Assembly: GCA_005776365.1 (NCBI GenBank)
Contig: SXPK01000073.1
Span: forward strand, 1-39,449
DNA from: Planctomycetia bacterium
Lineage (GTDB): Bacteria; Planctomycetota; UBA1135; UBA2386
Length of the DNA stretch: 39,449 nucleotides
Direction: 5' to 3'
The translations under genes and the position numbers were made by a program. Below the pieces are notes generated by a model. It was given only the letters and a program-made list of their open reading frames with translations, did not search any database and was not told the DNA's origin. Shown piece after piece: positions 8,442 through 16,239 of the stretch; position 1 is the first letter of the stretch; every line of letters starts with the position of its first letter.

Positions 8442-9155
8442 GTGTCGCTCCCGACGAAGATCCAGCGCATCCTGCTGAAACTGAGCGGCGAGAGCCTTGG
8501 CGCGAACGGCGCGGGCGTCGATCCCGATGTGGTGGCGACGATTGCGGACCGGGTTGCGCGTGTGCAACGTCTTGGAGTCGAAGTGGCGATCGTCGTGGGC
8601 GGCGGCAACCTGCTTCGCGGCGCCGAGTTCAGCAAGCGCGGCACGAATCGCGCAACCGCGGACCAGATGGGCATGCTCGCGACGGCAATCAACACGCTCG
8701 CGCTGCAGGACGGGCTCGAGCGCGCCGGCGTGGAGACGCGCGCCGCCTCCGCCATCGAGATGAAGACCTTGATGGAGCCATACATTCGCCGGCGGATGAT
8801 CCGGCACTTGGAGAAGGGACGGGTCGTCATCCTGGCGGGCGGCACCGGCAATCCATACTTCACCACCGACACTGCTGCGGCGCTGCGTGCGACGGAGCTC
8901 GGCGTCGACGCGATCTTCAAGGCGACCAAGGTCGATGGCGTCTACACGGCGGATCCGAAGAAGGACAAGACCGCCACGAAGTACTCGCGGCTCACCTTCG
9001 CCGAAGCGCTGGAGAAGGACTTGCGCGTGATGGATCGCACGGCGTTCACGCTCTGCATGGAGAACGACATGCCGATCATGGTGTTCGACATGTTTGAGCC
9101 TGGCAACCTCGAGCGTGCAGTGCGCGGCGAAGACATCGGCACCTGGGTCGTTTGA
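8442..9155 (+). CDS. pyrH: UMP kinase
   Basis: A 237-aa amino-acid-kinase-fold enzyme that phosphorylates UMP to UDP with ATP, in pyrimidine nucleotide synthesis. Visible motifs are [10 protein letters not shown] near the N-terminus, [10 protein letters not shown], the [15 protein letters not shown] stretch, [21 protein letters not shown] and [10 protein letters not shown] with MDRTAF. These are typical bacterial PyrH motifs. Length is normal. The GTG at 8442 is chosen because GGAGG (8432-8436) lies 5 nt upstream; the first possible start, TTG at 8430, overlaps that Shine-Dalgarno sequence. Third gene of the rpsB-tsf-pyrH-frr order common to many bacteria. Confidence 0.95.
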   Translation: MSLPTKIQRILLKLSGESLGANGAGVDPDVVATIADRVARVQRLGVEVAIVVGGGNLLRGAEFSKRGTNRATADQMGMLATAINTLALQDGLERAGVETRAASAIEMKTLMEPYIRRRMIRHLEKGRVVILAGGTGNPYFTTDTAAALRATELGVDAIFKATKVDGVYTADPKKDKTATKYSRLTFAEALEKDLRVMDRTAFTLCMENDMPIMVFDMFEPGNLERAVRGEDIGTWVV

Positions 9156-9175
9156 TGCGTGTTGGTCCTGCTGCG

Positions 9176-9211
9176 TTGGCGGCAGGGCTGTGGCGGGGGT
9201 AGAGTCCCGCC
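9176..9211 (+). promoter_or_regulatory. Possible internal promoter and hairpin before frr
   Basis: TTGGCG (9176-9181), an 18-nt spacer and TAGAGT (9200-9205) could be a separate frr promoter. The same stretch holds an inverted repeat, GGCGGG (9192-9197) and CCCGCC (9206-9211), with an 8-nt loop. Both readings are possible and neither is certain. Confidence 0.35.
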
Positions 9212-9240
9212 TTCCGACAGACCTTCACGCGAGCATTGCC

Positions 9241-9810
9241 ATGGACCTGAGCGCCCAAGTAGTCAACGACCTCAAGCAGAAGATCGAGAAGACCGCCAAG
9301 CACGTGAAGGATCAGCTCGCCGGCATCCGAACAGGCCGAGCTTCTCCGACTCTGGTCGACACGATTCGCGTCGACTACTACGGCACGCCGACGCCGCTGC
9401 AGCAGATGGCGCACGTGTCGGTGCCGGAGCCGCGGCAGTTGATGATCAAGCCCTTTGATCAGAACTCGCAGGTGCTCAAGGAGATCGAACGCGCGATCCA
9501 GAAGTCCGATCTGGGGCTCAACCCGCAGAGCGACGGCAAGGTGCTGCGACTCTCGATGCCGCCCCTTTCTGGCGAGCAGCGGCAGCGGCTTGGCGCCAAG
9601 GTCAAGGATCTCGTCGAGCAGAACCGGGTCGCGTTGCGCAACGAGCGTCGTGACGCCAACAAGCACGCCGAACAGCACAAGAAAGATGGCAAGCTGACCG
9701 AGGACCAGCTGAAGAACCTGCAGCAGAAGATCGACCAGGAAATGAAGGGCGCCGAGCAGAAAATGGATGAGCTGCTGAAGACCAAGACCAAGGAGATCCT
9801 GGAGGACTGA
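9241..9810 (+). CDS. frr: Ribosome recycling factor
   Basis: A 189-aa protein that, with EF-G, splits the post-termination ribosome. The core signature IRTGRASPTLVD, then VDYYGTPTPLQQMAHV, the PFDQ segment and the C-terminal helix with RNERRDANK are all present. Length matches the family (about 185 aa). The ATG at 9241 is the first residue that aligns with RRF; the longer open frame from 9094 overlaps pyrH and is not RRF-like. Separated from pyrH by 85 nt, which may contain its own promoter. Confidence 0.95.
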   Translation: MDLSAQVVNDLKQKIEKTAKHVKDQLAGIRTGRASPTLVDTIRVDYYGTPTPLQQMAHVSVPEPRQLMIKPFDQNSQVLKEIERAIQKSDLGLNPQSDGKVLRLSMPPLSGEQRQRLGAKVKDLVEQNRVALRNERRDANKHAEQHKKDGKLTEDQLKNLQQKIDQEMKGAEQKMDELLKTKTKEILED

Positions 9811-9939
9811 GGTGCAGCTCTGAGGTCTGGTGAGGGAGCCGGAGCCCGTCGTGGCGGCAGGGGGCTGCCGACCTTGCATTGGTAGTGTCTTTGCCGCCGC
9901 CAACCACTTGCGCCCGCCCGCGCATCCGGCTTCACTGCT

Positions 9940-9960
9940 CGCCCCGATTGTGTGGGGGCG
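9940..9960 (+). terminator. Weak hairpin between frr and the tRNA
   Basis: CGCCCC (9940-9945) and GGGGCG (9955-9960) form a 6-bp stem with a 9-nt loop, just before the tRNA. There is no T-run. It may end the rpsB-frr transcript or be a chance GC structure. Confidence 0.3.
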
Positions 9961-9975
9961 CATTCCGCTCCGAGC

Positions 9976-10048
<73 letters not shown>

Positions 10049-10058
10049 CATTCCCGTC

Positions 10059-10331
10059 ATGGCCGTCGACCCCGACTTCCTCAAACTCCTCGTTGCCCCG
10101 GGCACCAGGCAGCGGCTTTCGGAGCTGCCCGCCGCGGACTTGGTCGCGCTCAATACGCGCATTGCCAAGGGCATCGTGAAGAACCAAGGCGGGACGATGG
10201 TCACCCGACCACTCAGCGGGGCGCTCGTGCCTGAAGGCGCGCGCGTCGCTTTTCCGATCCAGGACGGAATACCGATCCTCCTGATCACGGAAGCGATCCC
10301 CCTCGACGGCGATTCGTCGCCCCGTGCCTAG
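10059..10331 (+). CDS. Trm112-like (UPF0434) mini-protein lacking zinc cysteines
   Basis: A 90-aa protein. The beginning (DPDFLKLLVAPGTRQRL) and end (VAFPIQDGIPILLITEA) match the pattern of the YcaR/Trm112-like family, whose E. coli member has LLEIIACPVC and LAFPLRDGIPVLLETEA. The usual CPxC is replaced by VAPGT and there is no cysteine anywhere in the protein. It also has a longer middle (residues about 25-60) than the 60-aa E. coli form. Eukaryotic and archaeal Trm112 activates methyltransferases; the bacterial role is not settled. It begins 10 nt after tRNA-Lys and ends 18 nt before the PpiD-like gene, so it may share transcription with either. Family call is moderate; function unknown. 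Confidence 0.65.
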   Translation: MAVDPDFLKLLVAPGTRQRLSELPAADLVALNTRIAKGIVKNQGGTMVTRPLSGALVPEGARVAFPIQDGIPILLITEAIPLDGDSSPRA

Positions 10332-10349
10332 CCAACCGAACTCAAAAAC

Positions 10350-12641
10350 ATGTCGACGACTAGCGAACCGCTGCCAGAGGATCCCAAGCTCCAGGAGCAC
10401 CATGACGAGTTCTCCGGCGCCTTTGGCTTCTTCCGCAAGTACCAGAAGCTGATCCTCTACACCGCCGGCCTCTTCGCGCTGGTCACGTTCTCGATCAGTG
10501 GCGCGATGACGCAGTGGTTTGCCGACGTCACGGTCGGTCCCACCGGCCCGATGCCAAGCATCGAGGTCGACGGCAAGCGGGTGGAGTTGACGATCGAAGA
10601 CAATGAGATCGGCGGGCGGCTGTCTCGACAGATGGGCACGCTGCCGCCAGGTGTCCTGCCTGAGTTCGTCGTCGGCAAAGATGCCAACGACCTCGCGTCG
10701 CGATTTGCCGTGCTGCGCCGTGCTGCGATCGCATCGGGTATCGACGTCTCGATGACCGAGGTGGATGCCTCGATCGACTGGCTCGTTCGCGCCAGCAACG
10801 AGCGCTCCCAGGCCAGCGACAACGCGACGCAGATGGCGTTGCAGCGCGGCTTCAGTTCGCTCGCGGCCTACCGCCACTTCGTGCTGGAAGGCATGCGCAT
10901 CGGCAACTACGTGACGCTGCTGACGATGGGCATCGACCTGTCGGACTCCGCCGCAGTGCGCCAACTGCTCGAAGGGGAGCAGCAGAAGAAGATTGCCTGC
11001 CGCGTTGCTTCCTTTGACATCAAGGCACTGGAGAAGCAGCTCGAACAAAAGGGCGACATCTCCGAGGACGACGTCAAGAAGTGGATGGAGTCGAAGACAG
11101 ATGACGAGAAGACGCGCCTCGAGGTGTTTGACACCAACCGTGTGTCGCTCGTGCTCGGCGCGGTCTTGTACGAATCATTCGACGCGGCGCAGTGGACCGA
11201 GGAGTTGTCCGGCTTCGAGGTCGGCGACCAACAGAAGCAGATGGTCTACAAGCAAGAGATCGATCGCTTCAAGGACGACAAGGGCAAGAATAAGCCGATG
11301 ACGGATGCCGATGTCGCGGCGCAGATCGAGAAGCTCGTCAAGGTCGACGAGGTGCTCAACAAGCTGGCGACCAAGATCCGTGACGCGCAAAACGAAGTGC
11401 TCAAGCCGCTGATCGAAGAGCAGTCGCGGACCTTCACCGACAAGTTCCAGGCTCAGCAGGACCGCGACCAGGCAAAGGCCAAGAGCGGAGCGGATGCGCA
11501 GAACGAAGTACTCAAGAACGCTCTGCTCGAGGCGGAGAACCGCTTTGTCGCGATGGAGAACGCAGCAAAGGCTGCCGAAACCAAGATCGCCGATGCTCGC
11601 AAGGGCTTCGACTTCCGCGCCAAGTGGACCGAGTTCACCAAGGACAAGGTCGGCGTCAAGTTGCTCGACGTCACGGGCCTCAAGAACGCCAAAGAACTCA
11701 AGGACCTGTCGGCGGTCGAACTCGGCGAGTGGAAGACTCCTGAACGCGCGACGTCCTTGCGCGCAGCGGGCGACTTGGGCGTCATGCCGGAGCGGGCGAA
11801 GAACGGCGGGTTCTTGCTGCAGGCCACCGAGGTCGTCGTGCGGCCGATGAAGTCGTGGGACGAGATCAAGGCCAACCTTCGCGACATGTACTTCCGCGAG
11901 CAGGCCCGGAAGGTCGCAGACGAGAAGAAGAAGATTCTCGCGGACCAGTTGCTCGAACTCGGCAAGGGCAAGGCGCCAGAGAAGGTCGCCGAAGCGCAAG
12001 GCAAGCAGCAGGCTGAAGTCGACAAGCGCTTTGCCGAATGGGAGGCAACCATCATGGCCGAGTTGGCCAAGGCACAGGAGAACCTCGCCAAGTTGAAGGC
12101 CGGCACACAGGCTCACAACGCCTGGGAGCGGGCGCGGCAGTCGGCGCAAGACTCACTCGAAGCCAAAGCTGAGAAGCGCAAGTCCTTCGAACTCGGCGTC
12201 AAGGAAGAGACCGACGCCGAACTCCAAAAGCTCGCCAAGCAGCACTATGGCGCGGTCCTCGAAGACGCTGCAAAGGCCGCGGACTTCAGCGTGACGAAGG
12301 TCGGGCCATACCGTCGCGACCTGCGTTCGCGTCCGTTCTTCGACAAGCGCTACGAGCGCACGGTCGGATTCTTGTGGGCTGGTATCGTCAACGACCTCGA
12401 GGCCGGCGAAAGCACGGACATCGTCGAGGACACTGCCGAACGTCGCTACCAGATCGCGGTCTGTGACTCCGTCGAGTCGATGACGATCGCGGACTTGACC
12501 CGCCGTGAGTTCTCGCAGAAGCGCCTGTTGTTCCCCGTGGTTGAGACTTCGACGGCGATGAGCCAGTCGTACTCGTGGGATGCGCTCAAGCAGCGCTACG
12601 CCTATCAGGAGCCGGAAGGCCGGCAAATCGTCGGCCAGTGA
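10350..12641 (+). CDS. PpiD/SurA-like membrane-anchored periplasmic foldase
   Basis: A 763-aa protein. Residues 1-33 are cytoplasmic, and 34-53 (LILYTAGLFALVTFSISGAM) form one membrane anchor. The remainder is periplasmic and very rich in charged helices. The layout matches PpiD: a SurA-N-like helical region (about 70-210), a connector of the type KKIACRVASFDIKALEKQL..ISEDDVKKW, a long coiled-coil insert (about 290-440), and a C-terminal region resembling the end of PpiD-type chaperones (LGEWKTPERA..GGFLLQATEVV..WDEIKANLR). I could not pick out a clear parvulin active site, so isomerase activity is doubtful and chaperone function more likely. It is longer than E. coli PpiD (623 aa). No Shine-Dalgarno is obvious before ATG 10350. 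It converges on a methyltransferase across a hairpin. Confidence 0.55.
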   Translation: MSTTSEPLPEDPKLQEHHDEFSGAFGFFRKYQKLILYTAGLFALVTFSISGAMTQWFADVTVGPTGPMPSIEVDGKRVELTIEDNEIGGRLSRQMGTLPPGVLPEFVVGKDANDLASRFAVLRRAAIASGIDVSMTEVDASIDWLVRASNERSQASDNATQMALQRGFSSLAAYRHFVLEGMRIGNYVTLLTMGIDLSDSAAVRQLLEGEQQKKIACRVASFDIKALEKQLEQKGDISEDDVKKWMESKTDDEKTRLEVFDTNRVSLVLGAVLYESFDAAQWTEELSGFEVGDQQKQMVYKQEIDRFKDDKGKNKPMTDADVAAQIEKLVKVDEVLNKLATKIRDAQNEVLKPLIEEQSRTFTDKFQAQQDRDQAKAKSGADAQNEVLKNALLEAENRFVAMENAAKAAETKIADARKGFDFRAKWTEFTKDKVGVKLLDVTGLKNAKELKDLSAVELGEWKTPERATSLRAAGDLGVMPERAKNGGFLLQATEVVVRPMKSWDEIKANLRDMYFREQARKVADEKKKILADQLLELGKGKAPEKVAEAQGKQQAEVDKRFAEWEATIMAELAKAQENLAKLKAGTQAHNAWERARQSAQDSLEAKAEKRKSFELGVKEETDAELQKLAKQHYGAVLEDAAKAADFSVTKVGPYRRDLRSRPFFDKRYERTVGFLWAGIVNDLEAGESTDIVEDTAERRYQIAVCDSVESMTIADLTRREFSQKRLLFPVVETSTAMSQSYSWDALKQRYAYQEPEGRQIVGQ

Positions 12642-12648
12642 CCAAAGG

Positions 12649-12680
12649 CAGGCGCCGGCCGCTCATGTGGCCAGCGCCTG
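12649..12680. terminator. Bidirectional terminator-like hairpin
   Basis: CAGGCGC (12649-12655) pairs with GCGCCTG (12674-12680). After one C/A mismatch, GGCC pairs with GGCC, leaving an 8-nt loop. It lies midway in the 81-nt gap between two convergent genes, the expected place for a shared terminator. There is no T-tract on either side. Confidence 0.5.
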
Positions 12681-12722
12681 TGGGGACGAACCGGCGAACA
12701 GCATCGCCTTCGCTTCGCGACG

Positions 12723-13475
12723 TCATCCTTGGGGTCGCTGCGCGACCGCGATCAGGCTGTGACCGAACGGCAGGTTGACGGCACGAAGCGCGAATCGCTC
12801 GCTCGACATGAGCTTGGTGAACAGCCAGTTCAAGGCCTTGGGCACGGGCACCGAGGTGTTGTTGTAGCCCTCGGGAAGCCACCCTAGTGCGCCGCGCAAC
12901 TTCTGGATCAAGACCGACGGGACGATCAGCGGCAACAGCAGCGTGTTGAAGTAGCTCGCCCTTCGCACTTCGAATCCCGCGTTGCGCAAGGCCCGCACCA
13001 GCCGCTTCTTGGTGTAGCGGCGCTGATGGTGCGCGATGTCGTCGTTGTTCGACCACAGCCACTCGTAGGCGGGCACAGAAAAGAACACGTGGCCGCCTGG
13101 CTTCAGGACACGGTGGATCTCGCTCAGTGCGCGGGCCTCGTCAGGAATGTGCTCGAGGCAGTCGAATAGCGCAACCAGGTCGTAGGCCGCGTCCGCGAAC
13201 GGGAGATCGTGCCCCGACCCGGCGAGCACGTTGCGGAACCCGCGCTCCTTGCAGTAGCGCAGGTACTCCACGTCGATGTCCGTTCCGTAGACCTGGCCGT
13301 AGCTCTGCAGCGGGACCAGCATCCCGCCAGCGCCGCAGCCAATCTCCAACACGTTCAGCCCTTCCGTTCGCGGCAGTGCGCGGTCGAGCACGTCGAAGAA
13401 GATTTCTCGCCTGCTCAAGAACCAGAAGTGGGACTTCTCGAGTTCGCGAAACCGTTCATAGGCGATGCGTTCCAT
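12723..13475 (-). CDS. Class I SAM-dependent methyltransferase
   Basis: A 250-aa methyltransferase. Motif I is VLEIGCGAG (42-50), then GTDID for the SAM ribose, FDCLEHIPD as motif II and VLKPGGHVFFSVPA as motif III. The C-terminal third is helical with a partly hydrophobic segment (YFNTLLLPLIVPSVLIQKL), common in envelope-associated methyltransferases of glycan clusters. The substrate cannot be read from the sequence. The ATG at 13475 is preferred over 13508: GAGG lies 8 nt upstream, and the upstream start would overlap the preceding gene by 23 nt. It follows another methyltransferase (10 nt between) and a glycosyltransferase, which suggests work on a surface polysaccharide or lipid-linked sugar. 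Confidence 0.8.
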   Translation of the reverse strand: MERIAYERFRELEKSHFWFLSRREIFFDVLDRALPRTEGLNVLEIGCGAGGMLVPLQSYGQVYGTDIDVEYLRYCKERGFRNVLAGSGHDLPFADAAYDLVALFDCLEHIPDEARALSEIHRVLKPGGHVFFSVPAYEWLWSNNDDIAHHQRRYTKKRLVRALRNAGFEVRRASYFNTLLLPLIVPSVLIQKLRGALGWLPEGYNNTSVPVPKALNWLFTKLMSSERFALRAVNLPFGHSLIAVAQRPQG

Positions 13476-13485
13476 GCCGAGCGCC

Positions 13486-14409
13486 TCAGATGGGTTCCGC
13501 GACGACAATCATCTCGTCGCGGGGGTTCACGTAGAGGCTGGCGCCGGAAAGCAGCTGCAGCGGGCTCGCCAACAAGCCTGCAACCTTGCCGAGTCGGCCT
13601 GCGCGTTCGGCGATGAAGCCGAAGGAGACGTACTTGCCGGCGTAGCTGGCGCCACAGTGCGCGACCCGAAACCCGCAATCGAAAAGAATGCGTTCGATCG
13701 TCTTGGGCGAGAAGTGGTAGAGGTGCTCTTCGTGCTTGTAGTGGTGCCAGCGGCGGCCAAGCAGTTTGGCCCAACGACTCTCCACGTTTTGCGTCTCGAG
13801 CAGCAGGCGCCCGCCCTTGGCGAGCAGCTTGCGGACGGCAAGCAGCGCTTTCTGTGGGTCGGGGATGTGTTCGATGACGTCCCACATCGTCACGAGGTCA
13901 AACGAGCCCTCGCGATACCCTAGCGACACAGGGGCATCGTCGAGGTTGCCGACGAACACGACGCCTTCGCCCAGTTCGCGGCGCGCGACCTGCGCGATGG
14001 CCTCGCTCGGTTCGATGCCGAGAACCGGATGCCCCGCAGCTCGCATGACCTGCAGGAAGTAGCCAGCCGCGCAGCCGATATCGAGGACACGTGCGCCGGG
14101 CGCAGCCCAGCGATGCACGAGGGACAGGCGCTTCCTAAAGGTCTTGAGATAGAGCGAGGCTTCGCGCGCGTAGTCGGCGTAGCCGCGTGCCTTCGGGTTG
14201 TCGCTCTTCCAGTAGCCTTCGCCGTAGACCTTGGCGAGGGCCTCGCCATGCAAGCGTGGCGTCACGTAGACGAAGTCGCACCTTGCGCACTGGTAGACGG
14301 TGAATGGCCTGTCGACGAGCTTCACCCGGCGCTCTCGGCTGGAGCAGATCTGGCACTGCGTGATCTCGACGATGCCAGGTTCCGAGGTCATGGGTGGCGA
14401 GGCGCTCAT
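13486..14409 (-). CDS. SAM-dependent methyltransferase with N-terminal zinc ribbon
   Basis: A 307-aa protein. An N-terminal zinc ribbon is formed by C19-C22 (CQIC) and C41-C44 (CARC). The SAM motif I is VLDIGCAAGYF (108-118), with GIEPS, a WDVIEHIPDP motif and a LLAKGGRLLLETQNVES strand. The zinc-ribbon plus methyltransferase order is frequent among polysaccharide-cluster methyltransferases. The sequence after the catalytic core includes HYKHEEHLYHFS, a pattern found in those enzymes. ATG 14409 is used; ATG 14391 is possible, and neither has a strong ribosome-binding site. It lies between a GT2 glycosyltransferase and a second methyltransferase in one direction, so a three-gene transcript is likely. 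Target sugar or lipid unknown. Confidence 0.8.
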   Translation of the reverse strand: MSASPPMTSEPGIVEITQCQICSSRERRVKLVDRPFTVYQCARCDFVYVTPRLHGEALAKVYGEGYWKSDNPKARGYADYAREASLYLKTFRKRLSLVHRWAAPGARVLDIGCAAGYFLQVMRAAGHPVLGIEPSEAIAQVARRELGEGVVFVGNLDDAPVSLGYREGSFDLVTMWDVIEHIPDPQKALLAVRKLLAKGGRLLLETQNVESRWAKLLGRRWHHYKHEEHLYHFSPKTIERILFDCGFRVAHCGASYAGKYVSFGFIAERAGRLGKVAGLLASPLQLLSGASLYVNPRDEMIVVAEPI

Positions 14410-14428
14410 GGAGTGGGGCGACGTCGCA

Positions 14429-15196
14429 TCAGATCGGGCCGGCGGCGCCAGCTTCGCGCTGGGCGGGCACAGGGGCCGAACGCTCGAAGAAGCGCTTGCG
14501 GCAAATGGTGCGGAACATCTTCATCGCAGTCCTTGCCTGGCGCAGAAATGTGTCGGAGTGCTTGGATTCGCCACCGAGTCGCTCCGCGTAGGTGACCGGC
14601 ACCTCGATCACGCGGCAACGCTCCTGCAGCGCTGCGCACATCATCTCGGGGCTGAATGCCGGACCGGTTTCCGAGAGGCGGTGCTCGATCTTGCGAAAGG
14701 TTTCGCGCGTCAATGCGCGGAAGGTGCAACCGACGTCGGTGAAGCGCGGCTCCGAGGGGCGCAGCCAGCACAACTGCAGGAACTTGGCCATGAACACGTT
14801 TCCCCAACGCAGAAACGCGCGCATGTTGGCGCCCTGCTGCACCATCTGCCGCGTGGTGCGCGTGCCCATCACCATGCCGGCGTCATCGAGGTAGACCAGC
14901 AGCTTCTCGACGTCGCGCGCCCGAAAACTGCCGTCGGCCTCCGTCAGCACCAGGATGTCGCCGGTGGCGGCACGCATGCCCCCGAGCAGCGCCGCGCCGT
15001 AGCCCTTTCTGGCCTCGGGGACTACTCGCGCGCCCTTGGCTGCGGCGATGGCGGCCGTGCGGTCCTTGCAGTTGTTGTCGACGACGATGATCTCGTCGAT
15101 GTGCGGCTCGGCGCGGAACTCGTCAACCACATGGCCAACGGTCTCCTCCTCGTTGTATGCAGGGACGACCAGCGAGACGGTCCGGTTGCGGAACAT
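14429..15196 (-). CDS. GT2 glycosyltransferase, dolichyl-phosphate mannose synthase type
   Basis: A 255-aa GT-A fold enzyme: SLVVPAYNEEETV (8-20), IIVVDNNCKDRTAAIA, the donor-binding KGYGAALLGGM and the metal-binding EADGSF (Asp88, where DxD is common). Then come RFTDVGCTFRALTRETF and an EVPVTYAER..GESKH segment typical of DPM1-like GT2 enzymes. It has no C-terminal membrane helices, so it is expected to act at the inner face of the membrane, moving a sugar to a polyprenyl phosphate. It is first in the leftward set with two methyltransferases and is divergent from the SGNH-like gene, with only 26 nt between starts. Confidence 0.85.
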   Translation of the reverse strand: MFRNRTVSLVVPAYNEEETVGHVVDEFRAEPHIDEIIVVDNNCKDRTAAIAAAKGARVVPEARKGYGAALLGGMRAATGDILVLTEADGSFRARDVEKLLVYLDDAGMVMGTRTTRQMVQQGANMRAFLRWGNVFMAKFLQLCWLRPSEPRFTDVGCTFRALTRETFRKIEHRLSETGPAFSPEMMCAALQERCRVIEVPVTYAERLGGESKHSDTFLRQARTAMKMFRTICRKRFFERSAPVPAQREAGAAGPI

Positions 15197-15206
15197 GGCG
15201 TTGTGC

Positions 15207-15216
15207 AGGATACATT
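15207..15216. promoter_or_regulatory. Overlapping divergent -10-like elements
   Basis: Leftward TATCCT (15212-15207) lies 10 nt before the glycosyltransferase ATG. Rightward TACATT (15211-15216) lies 6 nt before the SGNH-like ATG. The two overlap, so the divergent transcripts would compete and both would be nearly leaderless. Confidence 0.35.
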
Positions 15217-15222
15217 GCGGCC

Positions 15223-16176
15223 ATGGGAAGCGCTCGACTCACGAATGCCCTGACGTGGTTGTTTTCGACCCTGCTCGTCGCCGCGCCCATGCCAGCGCAG
15301 GTGCTGCAAGGGTCCAAGTCCGAGACCACGAGTTCGCTGAAGCCGCTTTGCATCGAGATCCTCGGCGCGAGCGTCAGCGCGGGATTCGTCGACTCGCCGA
15401 TGGCTGGGGGCAGCAAGGACAATGCATCGACGCCGCTCGTCATGCCGTTCCGGGCCTGGCTCGATGGCTCGGACGTGGTGGTCAAGAGCCGCGCGGACAC
15501 CCTGATGTTCCTCGACTCGAGAGCAAAGGGGCGGCTGCAGGTGGAACGAGCTGCGAAGGCTGAACCCGACCTCGTGGTCGCGGTCGACTTCCTGTTCTGG
15601 TTTGGCTACGGGTCTTGGGCGCTTGCGGATGAGGCGGGTGACGAAGAACTGCAGGCGAGGCTTGGCGAGTTGCAGTTGGGACTCGCCATGCTCGACTCGC
15701 TTCGCTGCGCCATCGTGCTTGGCGACTTGCCGGACATGCGCGGCGCGGACCGTCGCATGCTCAAACCCTCGCAGATCCCATCCGTCGACTGTCTGCAGGC
15801 ACTGAACCGCGAGGTTCATGCTTGGGCGAAGGATCGGCCGCGGGTGCGCGTGTTCCCGCTCGCGCGGCATGTGGCTGAGATGAGGGATCAGGGCGTGCGG
15901 TTGCCGCTTCCTGATGGCGAGCTTGCGACGAAGCCGGGCGCTCTGCTGCAGGCGGACCGGCTGCATGCCACCCGTCTTGGTGTCGCCTACTTGACCTACT
16001 TGCTGGAACCCCAGGTCCGCGCTGCGTTGCCGGAGGTTCGTCGGAGTGCGCTGCCGGCTGCGAAGTTCGACAACTTCTGTGCCTATGCCGGTGCCGAGGA
16101 CGAACTCGCGATTCTGCAAGCAGGCAGTGAGACGGAGCAGAAGCAAGAGGCGCCAGTGAAGGACAGCGGCCGTTGA
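15223..16176 (+). CDS. Secreted SGNH/GDSL-like hydrolase
   Basis: A 317-aa protein with a signal peptide (hydrophobic ALTWLFSTLLVA, then APMPAQ). The start ATG 15223 is the one that exposes it. IEILGASVSAGF puts the presumed nucleophile Ser50 in a GAS variant of the GDS block I, and DRLHATRLG gives the block V Asp245/His248 pair. A block like VAVDFLFWFGYGS may take the place of the oxyanion blocks. The family hydrolyses esters, often acetyl groups on glycans. Its substrate here is not known, but its position opposite a glycan glycosyltransferase/methyltransferase set fits deacetylation of a surface sugar (inference). The C-terminal 50 residues are charged and probably disordered. Confidence 0.6.
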   Translation: MGSARLTNALTWLFSTLLVAAPMPAQVLQGSKSETTSSLKPLCIEILGASVSAGFVDSPMAGGSKDNASTPLVMPFRAWLDGSDVVVKSRADTLMFLDSRAKGRLQVERAAKAEPDLVVAVDFLFWFGYGSWALADEAGDEELQARLGELQLGLAMLDSLRCAIVLGDLPDMRGADRRMLKPSQIPSVDCLQALNREVHAWAKDRPRVRVFPLARHVAEMRDQGVRLPLPDGELATKPGALLQADRLHATRLGVAYLTYLLEPQVRAALPEVRRSALPAAKFDNFCAYAGAEDELAILQAGSETEQKQEAPVKDSGR

Positions 16177-16202
16177 GCCTTGGCCGTCAGCAACCAACTC
16201 GT

Positions 16203-16222
16203 GCTGCCGCAAGTCCGGCAGC
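16203..16222. terminator. Bidirectional terminator-like hairpin
   Basis: GCTGCCG (16203-16209) and CGGCAGC (16216-16222) form a perfect 7-bp stem with a 6-nt loop. It lies in the 63-nt gap between two convergent genes, the SGNH-like hydrolase and the O-antigen-ligase-like gene. Confidence 0.55.
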
Positions 16223-16239
16223 CTTACCAAGGCCTGGGC

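Noticed and set aside
6620-8929. Leftward open frame of 769 codons across rpsB, tsf and pyrH
   Set aside because: It lies antisense to three certain genes and its translation resembles no protein. High G+C with strong third-position bias creates such shadows.
9176-9211. pyrH-frr hairpin as a strong terminator
   Set aside because: There is no T-tract, and frr follows in the same direction in a conserved block, so full termination is unlikely.
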